From contig JAGGXT010000078.1 of the NCBI GenBank assembly GCA_021162905.1, forward strand, positions 1 to 8,608: DNA of 8,608 nt. The letters run 5' to 3'. Source of the DNA: Candidatus Odinarchaeota archaeon (lineage in GTDB: Archaea > Asgardarchaeota > JAGGXT01). This document shows, piece after piece, positions 1-5,995 of the stretch. Below the pieces are notes generated by a model. The model searched no databases and was not told where the DNA came from. It saw only the letters and a list, made by a program, of their open reading frames with translations. Numbering within the stretch: the stretch's first letter is position 1; each line of letters starts with the position of its first letter. The translations under genes and the position numbers were made by a program.

Positions 1-63
1 CAATAATTATAATCTTACTAATATATATGATAAAAATTTTAAAAATTGTATCTGTTTATTCTC

Positions 64-107
64 GAAAAAATAATCGCTTTTATTATTTTTTCAAAAAATT
101 TTTGAAA
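64..107. repeat. Two overlapping AT-rich inverted repeats upstream of the Fe-S/methyltransferase operon
   Basis: The first repeat is a perfect 11-bp inverted repeat: GAAAAAATAAT at 64-74 pairs with ATTATTTTTTC at 82-92 across a 7-nt loop. The second has 9-bp arms: TTTCAAAAA at 89-97 pairs with TTTTTGAAA at 99-107 around a single central A. They share bases 89-92, so the two structures exclude each other. The T-rich strand could end transcription of a gene left of the window, or the short-centre palindrome could be a regulator site. AT-rich DNA produces such repeats by chance fairly often, so no function is claimed. Confidence 0.45.
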
Positions 108-110
108 TAG

Positions 111-127
111 GAAAAGGTTATAGTTTA
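111..127 (+). promoter_or_regulatory. Candidate BRE/TATA promoter of the three-gene operon
   Basis: A purine run GAAAAGG (111-117, BRE-like) is followed directly by TTATAGTTTA (118-127, TATA-like). Archaeal transcription usually starts about 25 nt past the centre of the TATA box, here near 147, which would leave a short leader containing the GAGGT ribosome binding site. A second candidate box, CTTTTATG at 133-140, would give an almost leaderless message starting at about 163. The sequence does not decide between them. Confidence 0.35.
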
Positions 128-150
128 GCAAGCTTTTATGAAAAATTCAT

Positions 151-155
151 GAGGT
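151..155 (+). promoter_or_regulatory. Ribosome binding site fixing the GTG start of the CCG-domain gene
   Basis: GAGGT lies 8 nt before GTG 164. An in-frame TAG at 155-157 rules out any earlier start, and the ATG at 138 reads only four codons before a stop. GTG 164 is therefore the only reasonable initiation codon. Confidence 0.6.
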
Positions 156-163
156 AGTCTATT

Positions 164-1171
164 GTGCCATCTGAAGAAAAATTTTCCTTGCCAAAAGCTA
201 TTATTGAGGCAAGAAAGCACTACTTGGAGTATGAAAATCCATTTGGTGCCCCTAAGGAAGAGCGTTTTCACTGGGTTACTGACTATGACCTTCCACGGCG
301 ACATGAAACAATATTTTTTGCATCTTGTATGAATCCCCTTATGGGCTATGCTGAAAGTTTACTAAAGTACGAGAAAACGTTATCAAAATTAGGTATTGGC
401 ATGGACAAGATGATAGCACTAGGAAAAATAGCTCAAAAGCTAAAATTAGATAAAATTATGAGCAGTATTAAATCTCTGAATAAAGAGTATGGTGCAACAC
501 TGGCGCATGCAATTGAATTATTAAAAGAAATGGGTATTGAATTTGGATTTCTCTATGAAGAAGAGCCTTGCTGTGGCGGTGGTCTTCACACTTACGGGTT
601 CTTGGAAGATTTTGCTGAGAGAGCTAAGTCTGTTTATCAATTTCTTAAAGACCGTGGTGTTAAACGCATAATAACAATAAATCCAGTTTGCGGAGCAATT
701 TTTAAACATTACTACCCAGAATATGTAGAAGGTTTTGACATCGAAGTAAAGCATATTACTGAAATAATTTTCGAATATATGCAGAAAAATGACATTCGCC
801 TTAAAGATAGTAAAGAAAGAACTGTTGTGTTCCATGACCCATGCTATCTCGCTAGATATATGAATATTACTGAGGAGCCTCGAGAAATTCTTAAACGAAT
901 AGATGGGCTAAAACTTGTTGAACCAGTAAACAATAGACTCGCAACAAAGTGTGACGGTGGTGGTGGCGTTGAGGTTGTATACCCAAAACTTGCTAGACGA
1001 ATAGCAGTAGATCGATATCAAGAACTAGTCGATACTGGTGCCGACTTAGTAGTTACCGCTTGTGCACCTTGTGTTATGATGTTACGAATAGGGCGAGATC
1101 TTTTGGGTAGAAATGAAGAGATCATGGATATTGTTGATGTTGTTTATTACGCTATGAAAGGGCAATTGTGA
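164..1171 (+). CDS. CCG-domain iron-sulfur oxidoreductase (LutA/GlpC/HdrD-like)
   Basis: This 335-residue soluble protein has two cysteine-rich CCG domains, the module of LutA, GlpC and the HdrB/HdrD subunits of heterodisulfide reductase. These domains bind an Fe-S cluster and pass electrons or act on thiols. Domain 1 shows C55, the pair C136-C137 (EEPCCGGG) and C176. Domain 2 shows C227 (HDPCYLAR), C263 followed by D264 where the second Cys is expected (KCDGGGG), and C300/C303 (CAPC). The first half lacks a CxxC, as in GlpC-like proteins. There are no membrane segments and no N-terminal ferredoxin domain, so its electrons probably come from the neighbouring dicluster protein. It starts at GTG behind GAGGT and ends 10 nt before the ATG of the LutB-like gene. 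Its specific substrate is unknown; lactate oxidation is only one possibility. Confidence 0.85.
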   Translation: MPSEEKFSLPKAIIEARKHYLEYENPFGAPKEERFHWVTDYDLPRRHETIFFASCMNPLMGYAESLLKYEKTLSKLGIGMDKMIALGKIAQKLKLDKIMSSIKSLNKEYGATLAHAIELLKEMGIEFGFLYEEEPCCGGGLHTYGFLEDFAERAKSVYQFLKDRGVKRIITINPVCGAIFKHYYPEYVEGFDIEVKHITEIIFEYMQKNDIRLKDSKERTVVFHDPCYLARYMNITEEPREILKRIDGLKLVEPVNNRLATKCDGGGGVEVVYPKLARRIAVDRYQELVDTGADLVVTACAPCVMMLRIGRDLLGRNEEIMDIVDVVYYAMKGQL

Positions 1172-1181
1172 AGTGGTTATC

Positions 1182-2423
1182 ATGTCTCAAGCGTTTAAAG
1201 ATTTTGAAAAAAATCTTGAGGAAATGCTAAAAAGAGATGATATCATTAAACTTAGAAGTCAAAAATTTAACATTTATAATAAAAATAGAGAAAAAGTCAA
1301 GGAGAAATTCAATTCATACGCTCTAGAAAAAGAAGTTAGAGAAATCAGACAGTGGGCATTAGAACATAACGAAGAACTCGTTAAAAAAGCTATGGAAAGC
1401 TTTGAAGAACATGGGATTCATGGATTCTTTGCTGAAACGGCTGAGGACGCACGGAAGTATCTCCTAGATGTAATAGGTGATGAAAAAGTTGTGGTTTATT
1501 CATCAACAGACCTTATTAATGAAATTGGAATGTTTGAGGAGTTTGAAAAACGAGGAATTACGTATGTACACTCAGAGCTGGCATATAGGATTACTCAACT
1601 GGATCCTGATGATATAATTTTCGATAAACCAACTCCTGTGGCGCATAAAACATTAGATAGATTAGTTAAAATAGTTGAGACAAAGCTAAAAGTAAAGCTG
1701 CCCGAGAAAACTCCTGAGGCGGTAATAGATGCTGTAAGAGCTGATGTAATGAATTGGATCTCCAAGGCAAAAATAGGAATAAGTGGGGCTAATGCGATAT
1801 CTGCTGCAGATGGTGCAGTTTTTACCGTATTTGGCTCAGCGAATATAGCCCATATGGCACTTAGGCCGATCTATGTTGTCTTGGCTGGCATAGAAAAAGT
1901 ATTACCTGATATGAGAGCTGCATTTGCATCAGCCTATCTCCAATCCTTGTATGAAAGTGGTGTTGGTGGTACATCATACTATCTTGCAGTTAGAGGACCA
2001 AGTGAAATGGGTCCCATTGTGGGCAAATCTATACGTCCAGCACTAGGATGCAAAGAAATGTATGTTATTCTTTTAGATAATGGTCGAAGGCGAGCAATGA
2101 AAGAAGGCTTTGGAGACGTATTAAGATGTATTAGATGCTTTACATGTCATGAATATTGTCCAGTTTACATTGTTGCAGGTCCTGGTGTTGGCTATTGGTT
2201 TAAAAAACCTGGATTTGGATATGGTGGCTATCTAGGAGGGCGAGGAATAATTTTAACAGCTTTTGTGTTCGGCCTTGATGCAGCAATAAAGGGCGGGCTT
2301 TTTGCTTGTGCTATGTGTGGAAATTGTTATGCTCACTGTCCAATGGAAATAAACGTTCCAGAAATGATAGCTAGGTTAAGGTTAAAAGTAATAAAAAATC
2401 ATAACTCTTTATATCAAGCTTGA
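1182..2423 (+). CDS. LutB-like LUD-domain protein with two [4Fe-4S] motifs
   Basis: LutB-family iron-sulfur protein of about 413 residues (numbering below counts from the alternative GTG at 1173). A basic, charged N-terminus (1-60) leads into a LUD domain (about 60-300), which carries the LutB-like block SSTDLINEIGMFEEFEKRGI (111-130) and SGANAISAADGAVF near 204-217. Two ferredoxin motifs follow: CIRCFTCHEYCP (C319, C322, C325, C329) and CAMCGNCYAHCP (C379, C382, C385, C389). A Gly/Tyr-rich linker separates them, as in LutB. In Lut systems LutA, LutB and LutC oxidise lactate; here LutC is absent and a methyltransferase gene follows instead, so an electron-transfer role tied to methyl metabolism is my inference. 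ATG 1182 is preferred because GTGA at 1168-1171 is well spaced from it; GTG 1173 lies too close. It is co-transcribed with its neighbours. Confidence 0.85.
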   Translation: MSQAFKDFEKNLEEMLKRDDIIKLRSQKFNIYNKNREKVKEKFNSYALEKEVREIRQWALEHNEELVKKAMESFEEHGIHGFFAETAEDARKYLLDVIGDEKVVVYSSTDLINEIGMFEEFEKRGITYVHSELAYRITQLDPDDIIFDKPTPVAHKTLDRLVKIVETKLKVKLPEKTPEAVIDAVRADVMNWISKAKIGISGANAISAADGAVFTVFGSANIAHMALRPIYVVLAGIEKVLPDMRAAFASAYLQSLYESGVGGTSYYLAVRGPSEMGPIVGKSIRPALGCKEMYVILLDNGRRRAMKEGFGDVLRCIRCFTCHEYCPVYIVAGPGVGYWFKKPGFGYGGYLGGRGIILTAFVFGLDAAIKGGLFACAMCGNCYAHCPMEINVPEMIARLRLKVIKNHNSLYQA

Positions 2424-2424
2424 A

Positions 2425-3462
2425 ATGGTTGGAAGTATGATACATGAGAGATGTGTAGCAATGAATGTTGATTATATCAGTCTCTTTGTAGATAGATTAA
2501 ATAAACGTAATCCTGTATTAGAACCGTTTCTTTTTCATCAACCCTCAACAATTGAATTCATGGAAAAAACAAGAAGTTTTTGGCCAGATGCTCATAGAGA
2601 TCCTGAACTCATGGCAAAACTCGCAATGGCTCCTGTAAAATATTCTTGTTTTAATGTATATGTTGTTCCATTTGGTATTACCTACGAGGCTGAAGCTTTC
2701 GGTGCGTATGTAAAATATGGAAGCAAAACAGCTCCTCCAACTGTCATAAAACCTGTGGATGATGTTTCAAAAATAAAAATTCCTAACGATCCTCTTACTA
2801 GTCCGCTTGATATAGTTGCAAAAGCAACTAAAATAATTAAGGAGAATGATAATACCCGTCCAGTAATTGAAAGCATGAGTGGCCCATTTACTGCTATCGC
2901 ACAAGCACTGGGAATACCTAAAACTATACGATATCTAATGAGTAATGATGATGAGCTAAATACCATTCTTGATGAAGCGACTAAGTTCCTTGTAGAGCTG
3001 TATAACTCGCTTATTGAATTTGGTGGGGATATTATAGTAATATTAGAACCCGTCTCCTCACTTATCGGCCCTAAGCGCTTTGAGAAGCTATCAAAACCGT
3101 ATATTAAAAAACTTATTAATAAAGTCAAAGTACCTGTTATACTCCACATATGTGGTAATGCGACTCCGCTATTAGAGAAGGTATTACAGATATCTCCAAA
3201 TGCCTTCAGCTTTGATCATAACACCAATCTTAAAGAAGCCGTTAATATTCTAAAGGGCAAGGTACTTCTAGTTGGTAATATTGACCCGGTTAGTGTACTC
3301 TGGAGAGGAACTAAAGAAGAAATCTATGAGAAAACTAAGAAGGCATTAGAAGAGGGAATCGATATACCTGCACCAGGATGCGGATTGGCTATAGAAACTC
3401 CGATTCGAAACTTAGATATATTTTGCAAAGCAGTAAATGATTATAGAAAAGAAAAGGGCTGA
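2425..3462 (+). CDS. Methylcobamide:thiol (CoM-type) methyltransferase, MtaA/MtbA/UroD family
   Basis: This full-length (345-residue) member of the uroporphyrinogen-decarboxylase-like methyltransferases folds as a TIM barrel with a Zn site. In MtaA and MtbA the zinc activates coenzyme M, which then takes the methyl group from a corrinoid protein. Family signatures run throughout: FWPDAHRDPELMAKLA (52-67), VPFGITYEAEAFG (81-93), the zinc ligands H241 and C243 (HICGN), GNIDP (284-288), and C319 in APGCGL, followed by ETPIRNL. All three zinc ligands (HxC...C) are present, which argues against true uroporphyrinogen decarboxylase. It lies 1 nt behind the LutB-like gene in the same operon. Starts at 2425, 2437 and 2461 are possible; ATG 2461 (residue 13) best matches family N-termini. 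The methyl acceptor need not be CoM if the host is not a methanogen. No corrinoid protein is visible nearby. Confidence 0.85.
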   Translation: MVGSMIHERCVAMNVDYISLFVDRLNKRNPVLEPFLFHQPSTIEFMEKTRSFWPDAHRDPELMAKLAMAPVKYSCFNVYVVPFGITYEAEAFGAYVKYGSKTAPPTVIKPVDDVSKIKIPNDPLTSPLDIVAKATKIIKENDNTRPVIESMSGPFTAIAQALGIPKTIRYLMSNDDELNTILDEATKFLVELYNSLIEFGGDIIVILEPVSSLIGPKRFEKLSKPYIKKLINKVKVPVILHICGNATPLLEKVLQISPNAFSFDHNTNLKEAVNILKGKVLLVGNIDPVSVLWRGTKEEIYEKTKKALEEGIDIPAPGCGLAIETPIRNLDIFCKAVNDYRKEKG

Positions 3463-3474
3463 AGCATTTTACTC

Positions 3475-3496
3475 AATAATTTTTATTTTATTATTT
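3475..3496 (+). terminator. T-rich terminator of the Fe-S/methyltransferase operon
   Basis: It lies 12 nt after the methyltransferase stop codon. AATAAT (3475-3480) can pair with ATTATT (3490-3495) around a run of mostly T, and the tract 3480-3496 is almost all T on the plus strand. Poly-T tracts are the usual archaeal termination signal. It sits between two convergent genes. Confidence 0.5.
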
Positions 3497-3528
3497 AAAT
3501 CATCAGCTTGTACTAATGAATATACGTA

Positions 3529-3960
3529 TCATATTAACTTAAGGCTCTCTAAGAAATTTCTAAGACTATATGCCTTTACCTTATCATCTTTCTTACTTAA
3601 GCTTTGAAGTTTTTTATCACCAGTAATTATGGGAATATCATATAATAGTACAACCGCTACAAAATGGGCATCATCACCTTTTATTAATTTCTCAGCGAGC
3701 TCAAGTAATGATTCATATACGTTCATAGGTATCCAAATAATAGGCAATACGGAAATAAAAGTATCAACCTCTTTAATAGAATAATTAAGTTTATTAATAA
3801 GATTTCTCCTTAACTCATCTTTACAGATTTCTGGAGCTATTAGTGTCACCTTTCCTTCAAGTGCAGCAAATATCAGTTTGCCAGCAAGAGAAAAAGGATC
3901 ATACGCTGCAGAAAAAATGACATTTGTGTCAATCACCGCCTTTTTCTCTTTCTTTAGCAA
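3529..3960 (-). CDS. vapC: VapC-like PIN-domain ribonuclease toxin (paired with an RHH antitoxin)
   Basis: PIN-domain protein of about 143 residues, probably a Mg-dependent endoribonuclease toxin held inactive by the antitoxin encoded just upstream. Numbered from the alternative TTG at 3966, the acidic residues expected of PIN nucleases are visible: D13 in VIDTNVIF, E51 in CKDELRR, D98/D99 in KGDDAHFVAV, and D117 in ITGDKKL. The active site looks intact. No ATG is available at the N-terminus. TTG 3960 is preferred because GGTGA (3971-3967) inside the antitoxin gene lies 6 nt upstream of it; the same GGTGA directly abuts TTG 3966. GTG 3936 is a further option. The gene overlaps the antitoxin gene by 32 nt, which suggests translational coupling. 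It faces the upstream operon tail to tail. Confidence 0.82.
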   Translation of the reverse strand: MLKKEKKAVIDTNVIFSAAYDPFSLAGKLIFAALEGKVTLIAPEICKDELRRNLINKLNYSIKEVDTFISVLPIIWIPMNVYESLLELAEKLIKGDDAHFVAVVLLYDIPIITGDKKLQSLSKKDDKVKAYSLRNFLESLKLI

Positions 3961-4177
3961 TTTCAATCACCAATATTTCCTCTGGAAGAAGTTCATCTAA
4001 ATCAATTTGTTTTTCTTTCACGCGTTTTCTAAAGAATTGACTTGCCTCTAGAAATTTTATTTTTTTATATTGAGTGATCATCTTTTTCAGTAACTCATCG
4101 ATACTTTTTACATTTTCTTCTATTTTCAATCTCAGAAGCTCTTTACGAGTTTCATTAGAAACCGATATAGTGCCCAT
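3929..4177 (-). CDS. vapB: VapB-like ribbon-helix-helix antitoxin
   Basis: A small protein of 82 residues. Its N-terminus, MGTISVSNETRKELLRLK, followed by the helix SIDELLKKMITQYKK, is the ribbon-helix-helix pattern of archaeal VapB antitoxins, in which the first strand binds DNA and the helices dimerise. The C-terminal half (about 45-82) is charged and probably wraps the PIN toxin. ATG 4177 is chosen over GTG 4186 because GGTGA (4188-4184) lies 6 nt before the ATG but overlaps the GTG. It heads a two-gene operon with the toxin. Antitoxins of this kind usually repress their own promoter, and an inverted repeat upstream (4218-4257) is a candidate site. Confidence 0.8.
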   Translation of the reverse strand: MGTISVSNETRKELLRLKIEENVKSIDELLKKMITQYKKIKFLEASQFFRKRVKEKQIDLDELLPEEILVIEIAKEREKGGD

Positions 4178-4202
4178 GTTCGTCACCAGCTTAACTATAG
4201 TG

Positions 4203-4211
4203 TTTAAAAAT
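4203..4211 (-). promoter_or_regulatory. Candidate TATA element of the RHH vapBC operon
   Basis: On the minus strand ATTTTTAAA (4211-4203) lies about 25-30 nt upstream of the antitoxin start region. It would give a very short leader or none. A second candidate, AAATATAAATA (4251-4241), lies further upstream inside the repeat region. Confidence 0.35.
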
Positions 4212-4217
4212 CCTATT

Positions 4218-4257
4218 TATGTAAAATTATATCTTTACATATTTATATTTTTGTAAA
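4218..4257. repeat. Inverted repeat plus third half-site, possible operator upstream of vapBC
   Basis: A perfect 8-bp inverted repeat, TATGTAAA (4218-4225) with TTTACATA (4234-4241), is separated by 8 bp. A third copy of the core, TGTAAA, lies at 4252-4257 in the orientation of the first and 32 bp from it, about three helical turns. The spacing fits a dimeric regulator such as the ribbon-helix-helix antitoxin. The region is AT-rich, so chance is not excluded. Confidence 0.45.
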
Positions 4258-4277
4258 AATATTGGGAATAGATTTTC

Positions 4278-4367
4278 ATGCTTGTAAATTTGCAGGACGT
4301 TGAATTAATGTCCGATTTGAGTTTAACTCGCGTCTTTGGCATAATATTTAAGGTCCTCTTGAGATGA
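4278..4367 (+). other. Doubtful 29-codon ORF in the 4188-4518 gap, possibly a gene remnant
   Basis: The gap 4188-4518 has no convincing gene. The best candidate is ATG 4278 to TGA 4367, giving MLVNLQDVELMSDLSLTRVF then GIIFKVLLR. It has a reasonable amphipathic composition. A TATA-like TTTATATTTT (4242-4251) would place the transcript start close to the ATG, as in leaderless archaeal genes. A second short frame starts at 4364 in a different phase (MNVPKVLRRHDIEK, stop TAG at 4408), so one indel would join the two into a longer product. I do not recognise the protein. It could be a broken small gene or chance. Confidence 0.2.
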
Positions 4368-4444
4368 ATGTTCCAAAAGTTTTAAGAAGACATGATATAG
4401 AAAAATAGGAGCATATACTATTCATTTAACCCTTGAATGACTCT

Positions 4445-4463
4445 GAAAATAAAGATAAAAAGG
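4445..4463 (-). terminator. T-rich terminator of the first amidohydrolase gene
   Basis: About 55 nt after the minus-strand stop codon the transcript strand reads CCTTTTTATCTTTATTTTC, a T-rich tract typical of archaeal termination. There is no strong hairpin. Confidence 0.4.
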
Positions 4464-4518
4464 TGATATAAATACCTCTCTACATAAAACCACATTTTTC
4501 CCAAAGCGACTGTGCGAT

Positions 4519-5826
4519 TTATCTGCCTTTTTCTAATATCTCCTCCCTGTTAACGGTTGTCACCTTTCCGTCTTTGACAACCATTTTTCCGTTTACGAAT
4601 ACCATATCTATATTCTTTGGGCTTATAGAGTTGGCCAATATTGGATACATATTTCGATAAGGTACCGTATTAGCATGGTTCAGATCAATTATTACAAGAT
4701 CAGCTCTCTTACCTGGAGAGATGCTTCCTATTTCATTTTGCAAACCTAATGCTTTAGCACCATTTATGGTAGCCATTTCCAAAGCCGTTTTTGCTGTAAT
4801 AGCAGAGGCTCCCTTATTTAGCTTGTGCAAAAGTAATGTTGTTCTTATGACATTAAACATGTCCTGAGTGTAACTCCCGAGCCCATCAGTACCAAGACCT
4901 ACATTTACGCCCATTTCCAGCATATCAACAACTGGTGCTATACCAAATGATAAGTTCATGTTACTCATAGGATTATGTGCCACACTTGCCTTTTTCTCAG
5001 CAAGAGTTTTAATATCTGTCTTATCTACCCAAACTGCATGAGCCACTATAGTTTTAGGTCCTATAAGGCCAAGCTGATTATAATACTCAGTTTCTGAAAC
5101 AAACTTTTTCCACATCACTGAGTCATTTGATGCTTGTGTACCAGCAGAGTGAATGTGTATCCATAGATCCAATTCCTTTGCCAATTCTGAAGCTTTCACT
5201 AGTGTTTCCTCGGTTGTCATTCCAAAACCTACTGGTGCTATGTCTACTCTTATTCTTTCCTCTGGCTTGTTCCAATTCTCACGGAATGTCTTAAATCTCT
5301 TTAGCGACTCATCCGGATCTTTGATAATGTATTCTGGTGAATTGTAATCGATGATTCCCCACGCTAAAACTCCTCGAATTCCAACATCTTTAAATGCCTC
5401 TGCTATACCTTCAATGCAATCCCATTCTGTGTGGAAATAATGTGTATCAGCCACTGTAGTTGTTCCAGATTCTAGCATCTCTATCGTTGCAAGGTATGTT
5501 GCATATTTCATGACCTCTTTACTAATATACCTGGCTATTGGAAAAACATACTTGTTATCCCAAATAGCATAAGGTACGTCACTTATTATATCTTTGAGAA
5601 GAATTTGATAAACATGGCTATGTATGTTCACAAGCCCTGGCATGACAGCTTTTTTAGTGAGATTAATCTCAATATCTGGTTTCCCCACTTTTAAAGCATC
5701 ATCGTAACTTTTTCCCACATACTCAATTTTATTTTCCCTTATAACTAAATGCCCATTTTCTAGGATTCCTATAGAGGGATCCATAGTCACAATAATTCCA
5801 TTTTTTAATAACGTTATTTCACCCAT
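4519..5826 (-). CDS. Amidohydrolase of the MTA/SAH deaminase-AtzA/TrzN family, with the substrate Glu missing
   Basis: A full-length metal-dependent amidohydrolase of about 435 residues. Family members deaminate SAH, MTA or adenosine, or hydrolyse triazines. Numbered from the alternative ATG 5844, the metal ligands are H75 and H77 (NIHSHVY), H232 (HIHSAGT), H269 (VAHAVW) and D320 (LGTDGLG). The C-terminal EIGSISPGKRADLVIIDL closes the barrel and small beta domain as expected. In SAH/MTA deaminases the third His is followed by xxE-T/S, a Glu that holds the purine; here the sequence is HSAGT, with no Glu in either plausible register. Purine deamination is therefore doubtful and the substrate may differ. 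ATG 5826 is preferred: GGTGA lies 4 nt upstream, and the likely TATA box puts transcription start near 5836, after ATG 5844. It is divergent from the MtrH-family gene. Confidence 0.8.
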   Translation of the reverse strand: MGEITLLKNGIIVTMDPSIGILENGHLVIRENKIEYVGKSYDDALKVGKPDIEINLTKKAVMPGLVNIHSHVYQILLKDIISDVPYAIWDNKYVFPIARYISKEVMKYATYLATIEMLESGTTTVADTHYFHTEWDCIEGIAEAFKDVGIRGVLAWGIIDYNSPEYIIKDPDESLKRFKTFRENWNKPEERIRVDIAPVGFGMTTEETLVKASELAKELDLWIHIHSAGTQASNDSVMWKKFVSETEYYNQLGLIGPKTIVAHAVWVDKTDIKTLAEKKASVAHNPMSNMNLSFGIAPVVDMLEMGVNVGLGTDGLGSYTQDMFNVIRTTLLLHKLNKGASAITAKTALEMATINGAKALGLQNEIGSISPGKRADLVIIDLNHANTVPYRNMYPILANSISPKNIDMVFVNGKMVVKDGKVTTVNREEILEKGR

Positions 5827-5857
5827 AGTCTCACCATGAAACATAATTTTTGTTAAA

Positions 5858-5867
5858 CATATAAAAT
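5858..5867 (-). promoter_or_regulatory. Candidate promoter of the first amidohydrolase gene
   Basis: On the minus strand ATTTTATATG (5867-5858) is TATA-like. Transcription would begin about 25 nt on, near 5836, leaving a leader of roughly 10 nt with GGTGA before ATG 5826. An AT inverted repeat just upstream, TATTAA (5871-5876) with TTAATA (5883-5888), could be a regulator site. Confidence 0.4.
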
Positions 5868-5943
5868 CTCTATTAATATTTTTTAATATATTTTCAATAA
5901 AAGTAATTAAAAATGAAGGGAGATAGTTTACTGTTGCAATGAT

Positions 5944-5955
5944 ATTTTATAAAAA
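5944..5955 (+). promoter_or_regulatory. TATA box of the MtrH-family gene
   Basis: ATTTTATAAAAA (5944-5955) contains a near-consensus archaeal TTTATA box. The expected transcription start is near 5975, giving a leader of about 20 nt that includes the GGTGA ribosome binding site at 5985-5989, 6 nt before ATG 5996. Confidence 0.55.
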
Positions 5956-5961
5956 ATGCTA

Positions 5962-5977
5962 TTGATTAATAAATCAA
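5962..5977. repeat. Inverted repeat over the predicted transcription start of the MtrH-family gene
   Basis: TTGATT (5962-5967) and AATCAA (5972-5977) are perfect 6-bp arms with a 4-nt spacer. They lie between the TATA box and the ribosome binding site and cover the predicted start of transcription, where a bound repressor would block initiation. Confidence 0.35.
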
Positions 5978-5995
5978 AAGCTATGGTGAAATTTA

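Noticed and set aside
521..835. Minus-strand open frame inside the CCG-domain gene
   Set aside because: Antisense to a conserved coding region; its product is Phe/Asn-rich with no domain pattern.
164..2423. Assignment as an ordinary lactate oxidation operon (lutABC)
   Set aside because: LutC is missing, the third gene is a methyltransferase, and the CCG protein has an atypical second motif. The family link holds but the lactate role is unsupported.
2682..3149. Long minus-strand open frame inside the MtaA/MtbA-like gene
   Set aside because: It is antisense to a gene with clear zinc-site motifs; its hydrophobic, Ser-rich product matches no family I know and is the expected antisense shadow.
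4074..4256. Plus-strand frame of 60 codons covering the start of the RHH antitoxin gene
   Set aside because: It is antisense to the antitoxin and runs through its promoter and repeats; low-complexity hydrophobic product.
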